Source: Metallyticus violacea
Lineage: Eukaryota; Arthropoda; Insecta; Mantodea; Metallyticidae
Direction of reading: 5' to 3'
Assembly: GCA_030762175.1 (NCBI GenBank)
Contig: CM060843.1
Coordinates: forward strand, 113,365,369-113,429,368
Length of the DNA: 64,000 nucleotides
Shown here: one piece after another, positions 48,606 to 60,795 of the stretch
Layout of the letters: each line of letters starts with the position of its first letter
Position numbering within the stretch: the first letter of the stretch is position 1
The notes under the pieces: model-generated
Told to the model about the DNA's origin: nothing
What the model saw: only the letters and a program-made list of their open reading frames with translations
The model's database searches: none
Position numbers and translations under genes: made by a program

Positions 48606-48872
48606 TTATTCACGGACACTCTTAACATCTCAGGTCACCAGTGATCAATTCAATTCCGGATGCGAAACGGCTGATACATTTTGCTGAGAAGCCTCTTCTT
48701 TCAGGCTTGATATTCTTTTACGTGCCGTAAATCTACGACACGGGACTCACGCTTTACTTCCCTTCCGAAGGAAATCCTACTTTATGATTTTACGCCCGTA
48801 AATATCCATCGATCTGGTCGGAATTAAACTCGCAATATAGGATCTGCGAAGCAAATGTGGTTACCACCAGGG
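48606..48872 (-). repeat. SINE-A copy
   Basis: Minus-strand copy: tail 'cacggacactcttaacatct', 'gtgccgtaaatctacgacac', 'cttcccttccgaagg', B-box remnant and 'tggttaccaccag' at the head. More diverged than the copy at 52917. Confidence 0.85.
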
Positions 48873-49586
48873 TTGACAATTTTAACTGCGAGTTCGAACC
48901 GCTAACACTTATTACTTAAAATTATAATAAAGTTAAGTGAAGAAAAAAATTAAAACAAACGCTTTGTTACTTTATTTGTATGCAGAAAGGAATACAGCTA
49001 AGCTCAGATTATTTCGGGTCATCCAGTTATCTCATTACAGATGCGGCGGCGAGGACTACTTTACTCACGGCCAGCTGAGCTACACTAGAGTCGTGGGGCG
49101 AGTGGGTAGAGCAAATGCGAGTCGGTGATAGAAACTTTAGAGTGACAGGCTTAATAAATGAAAATGTACTTAGAAGTTATATACCATGCATGAAGATGCT
49201 GGAAGTGCCCAATTTCTTTTTTCCACACATTTCTGGCATGTGCTTATGAAGTTTTCCATTTCCTTTCTTAGATCTCTTTGAAAAACGAAAGTGATATATT
49301 CACGGATGTTATCCTTTAGTTCATCTAAAGTGTGTGAATAGCATTAATTTATGAATCGCATTAAGCCCTGGAGCTCGATCAACAGCAGATTTCTTTTCAA
49401 ATTATATCCTAACAGCACCAGCGGAATCTGTACGAGCATAAAATTCATAAACAAACATTCATTGTGGAATAGAATAATCCGGCGCTTTATTTTGCATTTA
49501 TTATTCTTAGCAAAATTCACTTAAGGATTATACACGTATTGTTTCTTTCACTGAAAAACTACACTGAATGAGGGGTAATAAATGAA
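48873..49586. other. Unassigned sequence
   Basis: No gene supported. The stretch 49039-49128 is GC-richer and contains 'cggccagctgagctacac', which resembles part of a tRNA or tRNA-derived repeat on the minus strand, but it does not fold cleanly. Confidence 0.4.
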
Positions 49587-49856
49587 TAGTGTTTAACGCC
49601 CGTTTTTGCTACAGAGGCACCACAGGCGATGGACGCTGATACTGAGATGGTATGATAAATTGGGAAAGGATTTATTATTTTTAAGGAAGGAATCGTTGCA
49701 GGCCTAAGTTTAAGGTACCTCCCCCGCATTTGCCATTTATGATTGAGGAAAACCTGGAAAAAACCTCAGTCAGGGAGGACGGCCCTGGAGGCATTCGAAC
49801 CCCAGACCTCCCGCTCACGAGTCCGCGCCTTAACGACCTCGGCCACCCGTGGCGGT
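49587..49856 (-). repeat. SINE-B, near full length
   Basis: Minus-strand copy with all blocks: tail 'gtttaacgcccgtttttgct' and 'gcgatggacgctgat', body 'aacctggaaaaaacctcagt', and head 'cctcccgctcacgagtccgc' to 'ggccacccgtggcgg'. Best reference copy with 6743-7038. The open frames across it are not proteins. Confidence 0.9.
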
Positions 49857-51944
49857 GACTGAGTGGTGTGGGAGTCAAGGCCAACATAGCAGTTCGGTAA
49901 ACTCCGCCACTGCCCCCGGTTGGTCTCGCTGCATCGGTCATTACATAATGGATGACACAACATAGTTGAAAAATATATTTAATTATTACGTGTATTAAAA
50001 ATCACAACTAGTAATTTGCAATATATCTATAAGTACTGTGCTTTATTGTTTTATTTTTATGAAGAAGAAAAACAACACAAAAAAGAGAGGGGGGAAAACG
50101 GAAATTTGTTACAACAAAATTCTGGATTAAATGTAAATTTTCTCGGGGGCTGTGAAACCTGAATTCCGACATTTTTGCTACTTTCTACTAGAAGACAAAT
50201 AAAACTATATACCTGCAGGTGTTTCAAGACAAAATAGTTTATGACAATTTACGTTAAATATGTTAGGAGACTTCGTTGTTGGTATCTACGCTTCAGAAAA
50301 CGTTACTATTTGAATGCTCTTAAGTCTTGTGTTTTATTGAAACTAAAAACGTGTATTAATATTTCGCTAATTCGGCTTACGCTAATAGCATTATCAACAA
50401 GAAAATATCTCTCCCTGAAAGAGCAGTTTTACCATTCATAACTTTGATTTGTAAGGTATATGATTTTAACTAGGCTTTTGTTTTAATATAACAATTTACT
50501 TATGAATAGAATAAAGTGTTATTTTATCGATTAATGTACTGTTTAGTCATTTAACTCTCTCTCTCTCTTTAATGAAAAATAAATAAGAAATTAGGCCATC
50601 ATAACTCAAGCTTGTCGAGCCCTTTTGTTCTCCGATGCTTCATTGTAATAGCTGACCTAATGGCACGATCGCTGCCTGGCAAACACAGATAAGAAAGTAC
50701 CGTTTAAATCTACCACGTCTTTTGTGAGCCTCAAAACTGCAACCAATCGGTGAGCAATTGTAGGCCTTAATGAGCAAGAGTGTCAGACCGTTAAAACCCG
50801 CTGTGTATGTTTATTTGTGTACATAAATTTCGAAGACATTTTTGAGCAGAAATGTGAGTTCTGCGTACCACTGAAAAGACTTGCTCTGTACCAAGCAGCA
50901 CCTCTGTCGTCAGCGTTTTTACTTCAGCGATAATGTTGCAACATCCTAGTGAAAGAAAAGCCATGGGCACGTGGGAATGGCAACCGAAGCGTTTCCTTAA
51001 CCCTCCCTCCTCTTTCTTGGCAACGCATCCTTGATACACTAAACCTACGTGAGTTAACTTCCTCCCACTTGGCATACGAATCGCATGTCTGGGAATGCGA
51101 GGAGGGGTTACTCGAGGTCATGGCTAAGCACGAGCGGAGAAATGTCATGTGCTTATGTGGGTTTGTGTAACAGAATGCGAGGTCACATTGAGAAGTGCTG
51201 CACTTACTGTATAATTCAGCGTGTTATTAACACAAGTTACCCACCTTGCCCGCTCAATTGGCAACAGATGATGCGCCACCATTAGCGTGCAATAGGTCCG
51301 GAGTTCGAGTCACAAAGCTCACTTTCACAGGATGTAATAATAATGATGTGGGACCATATTATCCCTGTAAGGAAAGGGTCTCGTAGGTTGGCTCCAGTTT
51401 TCACTTATTACTAGTCATTTCCATGCGAGAAGTTAGTATACTTATTTTATGTTACAACTATACGAAACTGCATCTGTTAATATTACAATTGCAACTGAAA
51501 TGTCTTACCCTGACCATGTGTTTCCACTTTTGTGCATAGCTTTCTGTGTTTAAACTATTATGTCTTGCACCTGCCATCTTTTCCTGTCCCTTGCCGTTCT
51601 TGTTCATGTATTTCAACAAACCTCCTGGACGAGTAGGAAGAACCAACCGTTCCTACTTCTCTGTCCTGCTCTGGAGTCCCATATTGTTGCCGCATGTGCT
51701 CATCTGTTCTGTTGAAATTATAGCGCGACCAATGTCTATTTCAGCTATACTGCATCTTTTAAACCGCTTAATCTCCTAATTTTTGTTTCTAGTAAAGGTT
51801 TTCCTGCTCAGGTTCGGCTAGTAGAGTTCATTTCTCGCTTCTTAAGGCTCTAACCGTAAGGTTCCTCCATACTTCGGTCTGTATAAAAATTAAGACTCCA
51901 GAATTTCTTCTAGCAATACAGTTCTGTTCATTTCCTTTCCGTAA
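49857..51944. other. Unassigned sequence
   Basis: Several short frames on both strands occur in a GC-richer stretch (50780-51300), but none shows a family pattern. 'ggagttcgagtc' at 51299-51310 resembles a pol III B-box, without a readable A-box. Confidence 0.4.
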
Positions 51945-52500
51945 GGCTCCAACTGACCGAGGTGGATCAGGCGATGACGATTGGGACTCGCATTCCGAGG
52001 TCCCGAATTGAAATTCCTTTGAGTCAACCATCCTGAACTTTTTTTTCTTCCCCTCTCCTGCCAGTGGTTTCACCTGGGCCATAGGCGAATGCTAGGAGAC
52101 ATATTTCCTTTTTACGAGTGTCCCCCCTTTCTCATTTCATTCCGTTGGTCTCGTCTCAAGGTCGAAAATGACAGGCGAGATGAGTTGGTGACGTGTGATG
52201 TTGGCTTGCACTTTGGAAAGATTTATGCCCTGGCTTCTGGTGTGGAAGTGACCCTTCTGAGAGACGCTAATTCCTTGGAGAAGGGCTTTGCTGCGGGAGG
52301 GAGAAGTGGAATCTGGAAACATTGCTAGAGACTCCGTGTACATCCGTGCTTCACCGTCCGTGGATTCTGGCCGCTCAATGTATCCCGTACCTAACCCTTT
52401 CCTCCCATAGGAGCTCCCATTAGGCATGAACTGCCAGCAATTGAAATACCGAAAAGTCTTCTCTCTCCCTTCCTTCCAATCCAATCGTAAGACTCCATGT
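51945..52500 (+). repeat. SINE-C, second copy
   Basis: Blocks shared in order with 8681-9180: head 'ccgaggtggatcaggcgatg', T-run, 'ggcgaatgctaggaga', 'tcattccgttggt', 'aaggtcgaaaatg', 'tttggaaa', 'gattctggccgc'. The copies have diverged strongly, so the family is old. Overlapping open frames on both strands here (up to 124 codons on minus) arise from the repeat. Confidence 0.72.
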
Positions 52501-52916
52501 TTGTCATCCATAAAGGGACACGGTATGAACGCAGCTCTATAAGATTTGGAGTTTCAGATTTCGATCTATATAAATATGAAATTAAGACTCAGAATTTACC
52601 TTAGCAATACAGTACTGTTCCTCATTTTCTCTCCCTTGGGTTAAAGCTGATGTTTTCATGAAACTCAGAAGGATTGTAATTTTAAAGCTCCATTAATGAA
52701 ATTTACATAGATATTTTAGGTTTTTTTTTTTTTTTTAGTGTTTAATTTAATCTATTTGCACATATTAAGGTTTTATATATTTCCGGAAAGAATGTTGAAA
52801 AAATTAATATGGATGTTGTCATATTTGTAGATCAAGTGGGAAATAACCAGTCAACAGCGTTCTCTCTGTTTTCTTTTCTTTTCTTTCCTTTTGGCACAGT
52901 TACTCTTTTATAAGTC

Positions 52917-53206
52917 GGTCCTGGTGGTGTAGTGGTTACCATACTGGCCTTCTAAACCCAAGATCCCGGGTTCGAACCCGGCCAGGACCGATGGATTTTT
53001 CGGGCATAAAAATCGTAAGTATGGCTTCCTTCGGAAGGGAAGTAAAGCCGTGGGTCCCGTGTCGTACATTTACGGCACGAAAAAGAACCTCAAGCCTGAA
53101 AGAGAGGCCTCTGAGCAAATTTTTCGGCCGTTTCACGCCCTGATTGAATGGGACGCTGACGACTGAGATGTTAAAGAGCGTCCGTAAATACACACAAAAA
53201 AAAAAA
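52917..53206 (+). repeat. SINE-A, full length
   Basis: Best copy of the family. The tRNA-like head (52917-52989) has an A-box 'tggtgtagtggttacca', and B-box 'gggttcgaaccc' (52968-52979), and ends 'ggccaggaccg'. The body has 'tggcttccttcggaagggaa', 'gtcgtacatttacggcacg', 'gaacctcaagcctgaaag' and 'gagatgttaaagagcgtccg', then an A-run. Other copies: 3028-3292, 48606-48872, 60516-60795. Confidence 0.93.
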
Positions 53207-53349
53207 CTCTTATAACAACGTCTTTCGGCGCTACTTTGCCAGCAGAAAAATTGATTGATTCAATGATTGTTTTTGTTGTTGGAGTGTGCAATAATACACT
53301 TTTGCATTTAAGCCACAAGGACCATTTGTACATGTCTGCAATCATAACT

Positions 53350-53568
53350 TTACAAATTCAGATCTAGAGCTTTAGTGAGCTCTAGAATCTTTCCTACAAA
53401 CTTAGGAATTACTTTTCCTAAAGGACTGAATCCTAATAGAGATATTCTTTTACACTCCAGAGCTTCACACTCTAGTAAGATGGGGTTTTCAGTCTCATCA
53501 GACTGTTTACATATATGATATAGAGTGACACTGTCCATAGGTGTTTCCAGAATGGCCATGTTCAGCAA
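53350..53568 (-). pseudogene. LINE C-terminal Cys tail
   Basis: Seventy-two codons including YHICKQSDETENPILLECEA, equivalent to 'C..C..E.ET..H.L..C.A' in this LINE group; the histidine position is a proline here, and one cysteine of the pair is changed. Confidence 0.75.
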
Positions 53569-53727
53569 TCACCCTTTTCATCATGCAGAAAGATTCTCTT
53601 CCTATGAAGTCAATATTAACTCCTTCTTTATCCAGTTTATCTGCCGCTTCATTGTTTTCTATGTCCTGACGTTCAGTTACCTAACAAATTCTAATTTATA
53701 AGAAGATTAATGAGAATTTGATGACAT

Positions 53728-54000
53728 TTAAGAGCAATAAGTATAGCTTGACTGTCTGTGAAGATAAATATGTGTCAACTGACTGATTTCTCTTCTCACA
53801 GAAGTTAAAGCAATTAGAAATGCAATTATTTCTGTCTGAAAAACTGTAACAAAGTTCCCAAGTTTACGGATATCTGTATTTTGGAGATAATCCATAAACT
53901 CCAGCTCGTGAAGAGTACCTGTTCTAGAGTCATCTGTAAAGAAGACCAGATGGCCGTTAGGTAGAGTAGGTGGATTTTCTTCCATCCAGTTCATTCTCAA
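53728..54000 (-). pseudogene. LINE RNase H domain
   Basis: Ninety open codons holding the first two RNase H blocks (TDDSRTG and FQTEI). In the usual domain the first block reads (Y/F)TDGS; here the glycine is D. The third block (usually DSQ..L) and the WVPGH block are not in this frame. It is homologous in order to the fragment at 15900-16270. Confidence 0.8.
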
Positions 54001-54970
54001 ATCCTGATTCTGAATGGTGTAAAATTGTGCTTTGTAGACACATAATCAGATTCCATGTCAAACACTATATTAGGTAATACGGCGGTTCTTAATGAACAGG
54101 TTCAGTATATGACTTTCTCTGCAATTGCTCACAGTGTTAATTCTGTAAGCTACCACTCTGATCTCTGCTTTAATATATGGGTCTATGGGCGGGATTCCAA
54201 GTAGGATTTCCAGTGTGCTACGAAATCCATCAGTTAGGTAAACTCAAAGTATTTGTAGGCTCGCAAGTTTGTATCGCGCAGTTATCTGTTGAGCTTTTTC
54301 CATCACACCAGAGTTCCTAATGTTATCTGTGATCTCACCACCGCAACACATAGCCAATAGTACATACCTGTTATGAAACTACATTTATATCCAAGCATAC
54401 GTCTGCTTACTATATGTGATCACCTTGCTTTATACACATTGCCAAGGTGAGCATTCCAAGTCAGTCTCTGATCAGCATTAAGACACCATCAAAGAAGCAG
54501 TGAGTGGGCGGAGAAGAAAATCTACACGTCATCCATTAAGATTAACCGAATTCTTGGTTAATCCAACACATCATCCATACTTCCGCATCCCCCTACTCAC
54601 CATTGTCGAACCGCTCCAAAAGGGTTTTCCAACTTGTGGTTGTTTGCAACTTTAAGAAACTGCCTCATAGGTTGTGTGGTTGTCACCACACATATGTGTC
54701 CAATGAAGAATTTATATGAGGAACTATCGAAAGCATCCTTTATATCGAGAAAAGCACTATATTCGATCTTGTCATTTACCAAGGACTCTTCTATCCTGCT
54801 GACTAGCTGGTAAAGAGCTGTCTAACAGAACTTGCCCTCCTGATAAGCATATTGATTTCGATGTAAAGGTTCCTTTGAAAAGTTCCATTTCCAATACTTA
54901 GTTGAACATGTCTCTCTGTTATTTTCCGTAAAAACGAGGAGAGGCTTGAAACCGGAATTGTTTTAGGTGG

Positions 54971-55000
54971 GTTATTTTTGATATTGGATGATGATTTTTA

Positions 55001-55034
<34 letters not shown>

Positions 55035-56217
55035 TTAATCGGACAATTAGATGCTCTTCTTGTCTGCCTCGGCTCTTGGAGTCATGAGTTCGAGCTTCCT
55101 AATTCTCTAGTTCCAATGCACCTCTGCACCTAGGAATCTCAGGGTAATTTTGGACTGTTTTTAATGACGTAATGTCATTAGGGAGGAAGGAGATTGTTCA
55201 CTGTAATAATGAAGTTCGGCTTTGGTTGGACATTTAATTTATTTGACAATGTTGAAAGGTTCTGGAACATGCTGTGTTTCTTCGGATTATAATTAGCTGT
55301 ATTCGTTCGCGTATTTATTCACTTTAACACAATTGTGACTATTCTTACTATTACTCTCGCGCCAACTGACCGACTCTCGCCGACCGAACGATTTACTTTG
55401 ATTCTTCGCGACGGTTTAACTTTCTACTATGACACTGGATAACTGATAACTGATGCGGATACTGGCTAATTGTCACTCTTGTTGCTACCATCACTGCTGT
55501 TACTACTGTTATTTTTACTGTTGCTGTTACGACTAAGCAGCCCTCTCGCGAATGCCTAAAAGCTTAACTTCTCATAGTTAATATGAAATCTCTTATGTGA
55601 ATTCGCTTCGCCCTTCGCGAAAAGTTAATTCCTTTAAATATTATTGAATTTGGTTCCTTCTAGAATAATAGTGGATCTCAGAAGTGCATGGTTTATTACA
55701 AGTTGCTTTTATTCGTCGGGTTTTTGAAATGTGTTAATTGGTTGAAATTTCTGGGTTTTACCGGGAAATATACGTTTGCTATACCCACGCTACGAAAGAA
55801 AGAGACATCTGCCTTTCACTAGATTATTGCGATAAAGCATGCTTCAGCAATATATGCGGTATTTCCTTTTGACGGCAAGTACAGTTACCAATTAAATGCA
55901 TATTCCAAGCCGTTTACAGTGTAATGACATATGGCGCCTTGGGACCGGCGAGTCTGTCCGAGAGAATTTGAAAGAGTAATGTTTAACAAAGGACCCTCTT
56001 CACAGGTAAAGCGGTCTTTTTCTCAAAGTCAGCGTGTCCATCCCTTTTACAGTAACATAATAAAGACATTTATGCACCGTCAATGATGGTATTATAGAAA
56101 GATAACTTAAATATTACTTACTAGTAAAAAGGACATCTCTATATACATCTAATAAATATAATATTGGAGTCTTCCTTTTAATTGTAATATAAATGCCCTT
56201 GATTACCTGAAACAAGA

Positions 56218-56218
<1 letters not shown>
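54971..56218. other. Unassigned sequence
   Basis: (TTA)n at 55001-55034. The stretch 55310-55640 is unusual, with runs such as 'ctgataactgatgcggatactggct' in short repeats and GC-rich words ('ctctcgccgaccgaacg', 'cgcttcgcccttcgcg'); it could be a solo LTR but neither end nor target duplication was found. No gene. Confidence 0.4.

Positions 56219-56274
<56 letters not shown>
56219..56274. repeat. (TTA)n microsatellite
   Basis: Pure trinucleotide run of about 18 units. Confidence 0.95.
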
Positions 56275-56275
<1 letters not shown>

Positions 56276-56918
56276 GTAGCCGTCAGAAGCAATTATAATT
56301 AAATAGGAAAATTTGAGGCAACATTTCCTGCTCCAGGCTCATTGGCCTAAATAAGATATTAGTTATGTTCTCTTCTACAAACAAGCAGGTTCACAAGTAC
56401 TCAGCAACAATCAGAGATGAGTACGATTGTTGAATTCCTGAAACTGGCTGATTGTTTTACCATCGGTTTGGTATGTATGGCATTTAAAAGTAAAATACTT
56501 TCCTGCATAGTCAAACAACAGTAACATTCAATCAGCTCCCACGCAGACAGATGTCTGCGATGCGAAATATGCACGCTGTAATTCTCATGGCAAATTTGTA
56601 TCTCGCTTGAATCAAGAACTGCTTACAGAATATGAGGAAATATAAATTGAAAGATTCAAATTGACAAAAGAAGTTTATGAGGATGCTTTCTCTATAAATG
56701 TAGAAGCAGTGATGTGCAAATGTTGCACAAATAGGTAATTAATTGTCATGTTTGTTTCTGATTCAATTTTATTTTAATATCATTCACTTTCAGTATAGTT
56801 ACATTTATTTGAATAACAATACAAAATTTAAAATTGTAGCATCCTTTTGAAATATATAATTTCGATTTTTATTATCTCCACACTCACTTATACTCTAATA
56901 TTTTTTCATCGTTGGCGT
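56275..56918. other. Unassigned sequence
   Basis: No gene or repeat recognised. Confidence 0.5.
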
Positions 56919-57078
56919 GTTTAATAAAATATCAACTAATGCAACACATGAGTGTGGCAGAATTTATAAGAAAAAATGAAAATGAAAATAAGCAGCATGT
57001 TTAATAAAATATCAACTAATGCAACACATGAGTGTGGCAGAATTTATAAGAAAAAAATTAAAATAAGCAGACGTAGCT
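56919..57078. repeat. 80-bp tandem duplication
   Basis: 'ttaataaaatatcaactaat' begins at 56921 and again at 57001. The first 60 or so bases of each unit are identical through 'gtggcagaatttataagaaa'; the units differ only in the A-rich end. A recent direct duplication. Confidence 0.95.
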
Positions 57079-59683
57079 AAATATGGATAACAGTGCCTGT
57101 TCTGCATAGAAAAAAAAATATTTAGTTAAATGCAGTATAAAAGTTATATTCATTTAACAATTTATGTTATTAATGTTCTTTAATAGAATAGGTGTTCTAC
57201 ATATTGCAGATAACTAAAAAATTGAATCACTTGTTGGAGAAAACAGCTGGCGTTTATCTATGAATTAGGCTGTGAATATTGAAATAAGATGTAAACACTG
57301 TATCATTTCCTAGCTGGGTTGTGGACATACAAAGTATCGCCTTCCGACAAGGAAAGGCAACATGCTTCCCCTAGCCCTCCATGACATTCTTTAGAATTTC
57401 TTCCACACGCTGCATTAACCTCGATACTGTCCATATTAAAAATTAGAAAAAAAAATATATGGTAGTGCTGACAGCACTACTTCAATTATTCGTACATGCC
57501 TGTCTGTAATTTCGACAATGAATAAAGTTGCCTTTTCTCTACAATGATAACAACTTACTTGTTAGCATATAGTTTTACAACCGCCGTATTTCATCACACA
57601 CAGCAAATTTAACATTCTAAAAATCTGCACTTAATGTATAAAAATTTGAAAGCTAATGAAAATGGAACTTTCCATGCGGCGACACATAATATTAATCTGT
57701 ATGCAAAATTTTAGAATTAATATTTTAAATGTTACTATAGACTTAATATTTTAAGTAAAATTTAATGAATAATTTTGTTTAATTCTGTGTATATCACAGT
57801 TTATTTAAAATATCTAAAACATTAGCTTTATTCTATTTTGAAGCCAATTGAAAATATGATTCGTAAATTCAGTTGGATATTTTAATGTGTAAGAGAGCTT
57901 GCACATGTCAGGTGATGGCTTCCCACGAAGAAACGTTTGTGCCTCTGGTTTGTGAATATGGAACGTTGCTGGGCTCTTTCTGAACACCTGCAGAGTTCGA
58001 TGTACTTTGTCCATTTTTAATGATGCAGTCGTGATTAGTGAAAACCCGAGCTAAAATAAAACTAGGTTGTAACTTTATGATATGCCTGTGGATGATATAA
58101 GTAATTAACTGTGGTGAGGTAGGTCAGAGTAGGTTTAAATGGTGCTCCGAGAGTTGTTTACCTTGGTAGATCGGATCCCGTCTTATTAAAGACCGACTCC
58201 AGAAACACAGGAACATTTCTTCATTTGGCATGGTTTCAGAGTGCCTTTCATTCGTCGGAAGGAAACGTTGCAAACGTATTTAGTACGATCGTGTTAAGTC
58301 TTGTGTACCTTGTCAATAGAGATTTTGAGTTTGCTATTCTGTATAGGTTTAACTTAATTATAAACCAAAAGGGAAGCGAAACATCACCGCCCAAGGAAAT
58401 GCTGGAGGTATGAATTTAAGTAGAATTTTAATTAATGAAAATGCATAATTAATGGTCTTTAGTTGGTTTTTATCCCACGATGGGAGGCGAACATGAAATT
58501 GTGGTGTCAGTTGACTTCTAGTTAGAGTAAATTCTCTCTGGAATCAGGTCTGAAGGTCTAATCCGTGAAATGCAGGATTATATTAACTATCACATGTTAT
58601 TTGTCATTATACTCTATATAAAAGCAGGATTAGAGTTTATAATTCCAATCTTTTACTCTAGTTTTTAATAACAGCTCTACCAACTCAACTTACTCTAAAA
58701 AAAAATAGCTCTGTTCTCACAACCCTACTTATAGCAAATCTCCAAGGGTGTGATATAGTGTCATAGTTCTATTGAGAACAAACTAAAGCAAGGAAAGTTC
58801 TGCTCGAAAGTGGAATGAAAAGAAACAGAGAGCGAAACTATGGTCAAAATTGGCATACATTACTTAAAATGGAGTGGTTGTACGTTGAACAAACTACAGA
58901 TAAATAAAAGGAAACACTCGTTTGCCTTCCATTTGATGCAAGGTGGCCAATGAAACGACTTCAGACTTACTTTTATTTCTTGTCAGATTTCTGTCCATAT
59001 CTGTATGAGATTTCTTCCAGCTTTTTATATTTTTAGGAAACTGTAGATGTAGTTAAATTTATTTTTATGCCCTGGAAGACATTTCTAGGGTTGAAAAGTG
59101 AAAATATGCATTATAATGGTTATTATATAAGTTATAAATAAATGTAATTTATTTTTATTTTAGTTGACAAAAAGTGTATATTTACTCTTTTATGTATTTT
59201 ATTTATAAAATATTTAACCCTTCGTCTTTATCATGTATTTTCTAGTGTGGTTTAAACTGATGGTAATGTATTTTCTGAGCTTTTTCAAAATACTCTCGTT
59301 TCATACAGTGAATGAAGAGCTACTTCTAGGAACTATGATTTATAAATTATGTATTTCTTTCCTTTGCATTTTTACCCGTTCTATCTTACTGTTACATTCC
59401 TGGATATATAGTCTTGCCAAACCTCAATTCTTTTTAAGAGCACCGCTATAAAATAAGAATCAATAAAAGTCTAAATAGTACACTGGTCCTGGAGAAAAAA
59501 AAACCGAGGATGGAAACGTTAACCCTCTGAATTTCATTTAGTTCGTTTATTTATTACTATCATTATTGAGCCTCATATTATTAAGTCAGAGCTTATGCAA
59601 GTTATGGATAAACATTTTTTTTTAATTTAACGTTGAATGTATGAAGAATTCCTTTCGAAAAGTGTTTAATACATTCTTTGCAT
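57079..59683. other. Unassigned AT-rich sequence
   Basis: No gene supported. A frame at 58225-58413 on plus lacks an ATG, although it ends near a donor-like 'ctggag|gtatga'. Frames at 57814-58014 (minus) and 59233-59451 (plus, hydrophobic) have no family pattern. Confidence 0.45.
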
Positions 59684-59686
59684 ACA

Positions 59687-59730
<44 letters not shown>

Positions 59731-60191
59731 TAACAGTAATTATAAAAGCAGAAAAGAATAAAACACTAAGAGAAAAAGTCACACTTGTAATCACTATATT
59801 TCGAACTACAGAGTTCTTCTATAGCAAGAAGACGATTACAGGTGTGACTGTTTCTCTTAGTATTTTATCCTTTTCTGCTTTATAATTACTGTTAATATGT
59901 TACATTGTTAATAGTGTTACTTTATTTTTATTTTTATCTTATATTATATATATGCGTTAATTTGTTACATTGTTAATAGCGTTACTTTATTTTATCTTAT
60001 ATATATATATATATATTAACAGTAATTATAATAATACTAAAGAATAAAACACTAAGAAAAAGTCACACTTGAGATCGCTATATTTTGGACTCGTGGATCT
60101 CAAGTGCAACTTTTTCTCAGTGTTTTATCCTTTTGTACTATTATAAATACTGTTAATTTGTTACATTGTTAATAGTGTTACTTTATTTTTA

Positions 60192-60231
<40 letters not shown>

Positions 60232-60232
60232 G
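59684..60232. repeat. Tandem fold-back palindromes in (AT)n
   Basis: Two palindromic units, 59729-59896 and 60015-60157 (period 286). Each begins 'attaacagtaattata' and ends with its near-reverse, with arms of roughly 65-70 bases around a loop. Each palindrome is followed by the same noncoding module 'tgttacattgttaatagtg'; that module occurs three times (about 59899, 59960 and 60160). (AT)n runs separate the units (59687-59727, 60000-60014, 60199-60229). Looks like a fold-back or MITE-type element amplified in tandem. No coding capacity. Confidence 0.88.
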
Positions 60233-60448
60233 CAGAGAAACGTTCTAATATAAAAAGTTAGCACTGAAGCTAAGACAAAACTAAAACATTAAAAACATAT
60301 GATATTTCGAGCTGGGCTCTTTTACGCCCTAAAAGACAAGACGAACTGAGGTGGGCTGTACCTCTCCTGATGAGGCATTGGGGTTCTAAATGACTGGCAG
60401 GGCCGCAAACTATAACATAGCCAAGTTGCTTGGCAAACCTGGAAAAAT

Positions 60449-60449
<1 letters not shown>

Positions 60450-60491
<42 letters not shown>
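60450..60491. repeat. (GA)n microsatellite
   Basis: About 20 GA units directly upstream of a SINE-A copy; translates as a spurious RE repeat. Confidence 0.95.
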
Positions 60492-60496
<5 letters not shown>

Positions 60497-60515
60497 GCAG
60501 AGTCCGGGCTTTAGG

Positions 60516-60795
60516 TAAAACTATTGTTTCAATCTCTCGGCTCCTATACCCAAAACGCGGGTTCGAACCCGGCCAGGACCGATGGATTTTTACGCCCGAA
60601 AAAATCCTAAGTATGGCTTCCTTCTGAAGGGAAGTAAAGCCGTGGGTCCCGTGTCGTACATTTGCGGCACGAAAAAGAACCTCAAGCCTGAAAGAGAGGC
60701 CTCTGAGAAAAATTTGTCGGCCGTTTCACGCCCTGAGTTGAATGGGACGCTGATGACCTGAGATGTTAAAGAGCGTCCATAAATAAATAAATCAA
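60516..60795 (+). repeat. SINE-A copy
   Basis: Same blocks as 52917-53206 from the B-box 'gggttcgaaccc' (60560-60571) to 'gttaaagagcgtcc'. The head before the B-box is diverged; the tail ends in 'aaataaataaatcaatc'. Confidence 0.9.

Larger units (their letters stand above)
53345..54970 (-). mobile_element. LINE (I/R1/Jockey group) with RT, RNase H and tail
   Basis: Minus strand, reading downward. About 54900-54690: HRNQYAYQEGKFC, LYQLVSRIEESL and AFLDIKDAFDSS, the fingers and first catalytic aspartate block of the reverse transcriptase ('AFLDIEGAFD'). About 54600-54050: thumb, mostly unreadable. About 54000-53728: RNase H, with VFFTDDSRTG (first block, D) and GNFVTVFQTEIIAFLIAL (second block, E). 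About 53568-53350: tail NPILLECEALECKRISLLGF, the Cys-containing C-terminus. The 5' half (ORF1, endonuclease) is missing. Several stops and shifts. Confidence 0.85.

Noticed and set aside
49681..49963. Two overlapping minus-strand frames
   Set aside because: Translations of the SINE-B copy.
52137..52511. 124-codon minus-strand frame
   Set aside because: Lies entirely within SINE-C and is a chance reading of the repeat.
58225..58413. First exon of a gene ending at ctggag|gtatga
   Set aside because: The frame has no ATG at its start and no family resemblance.
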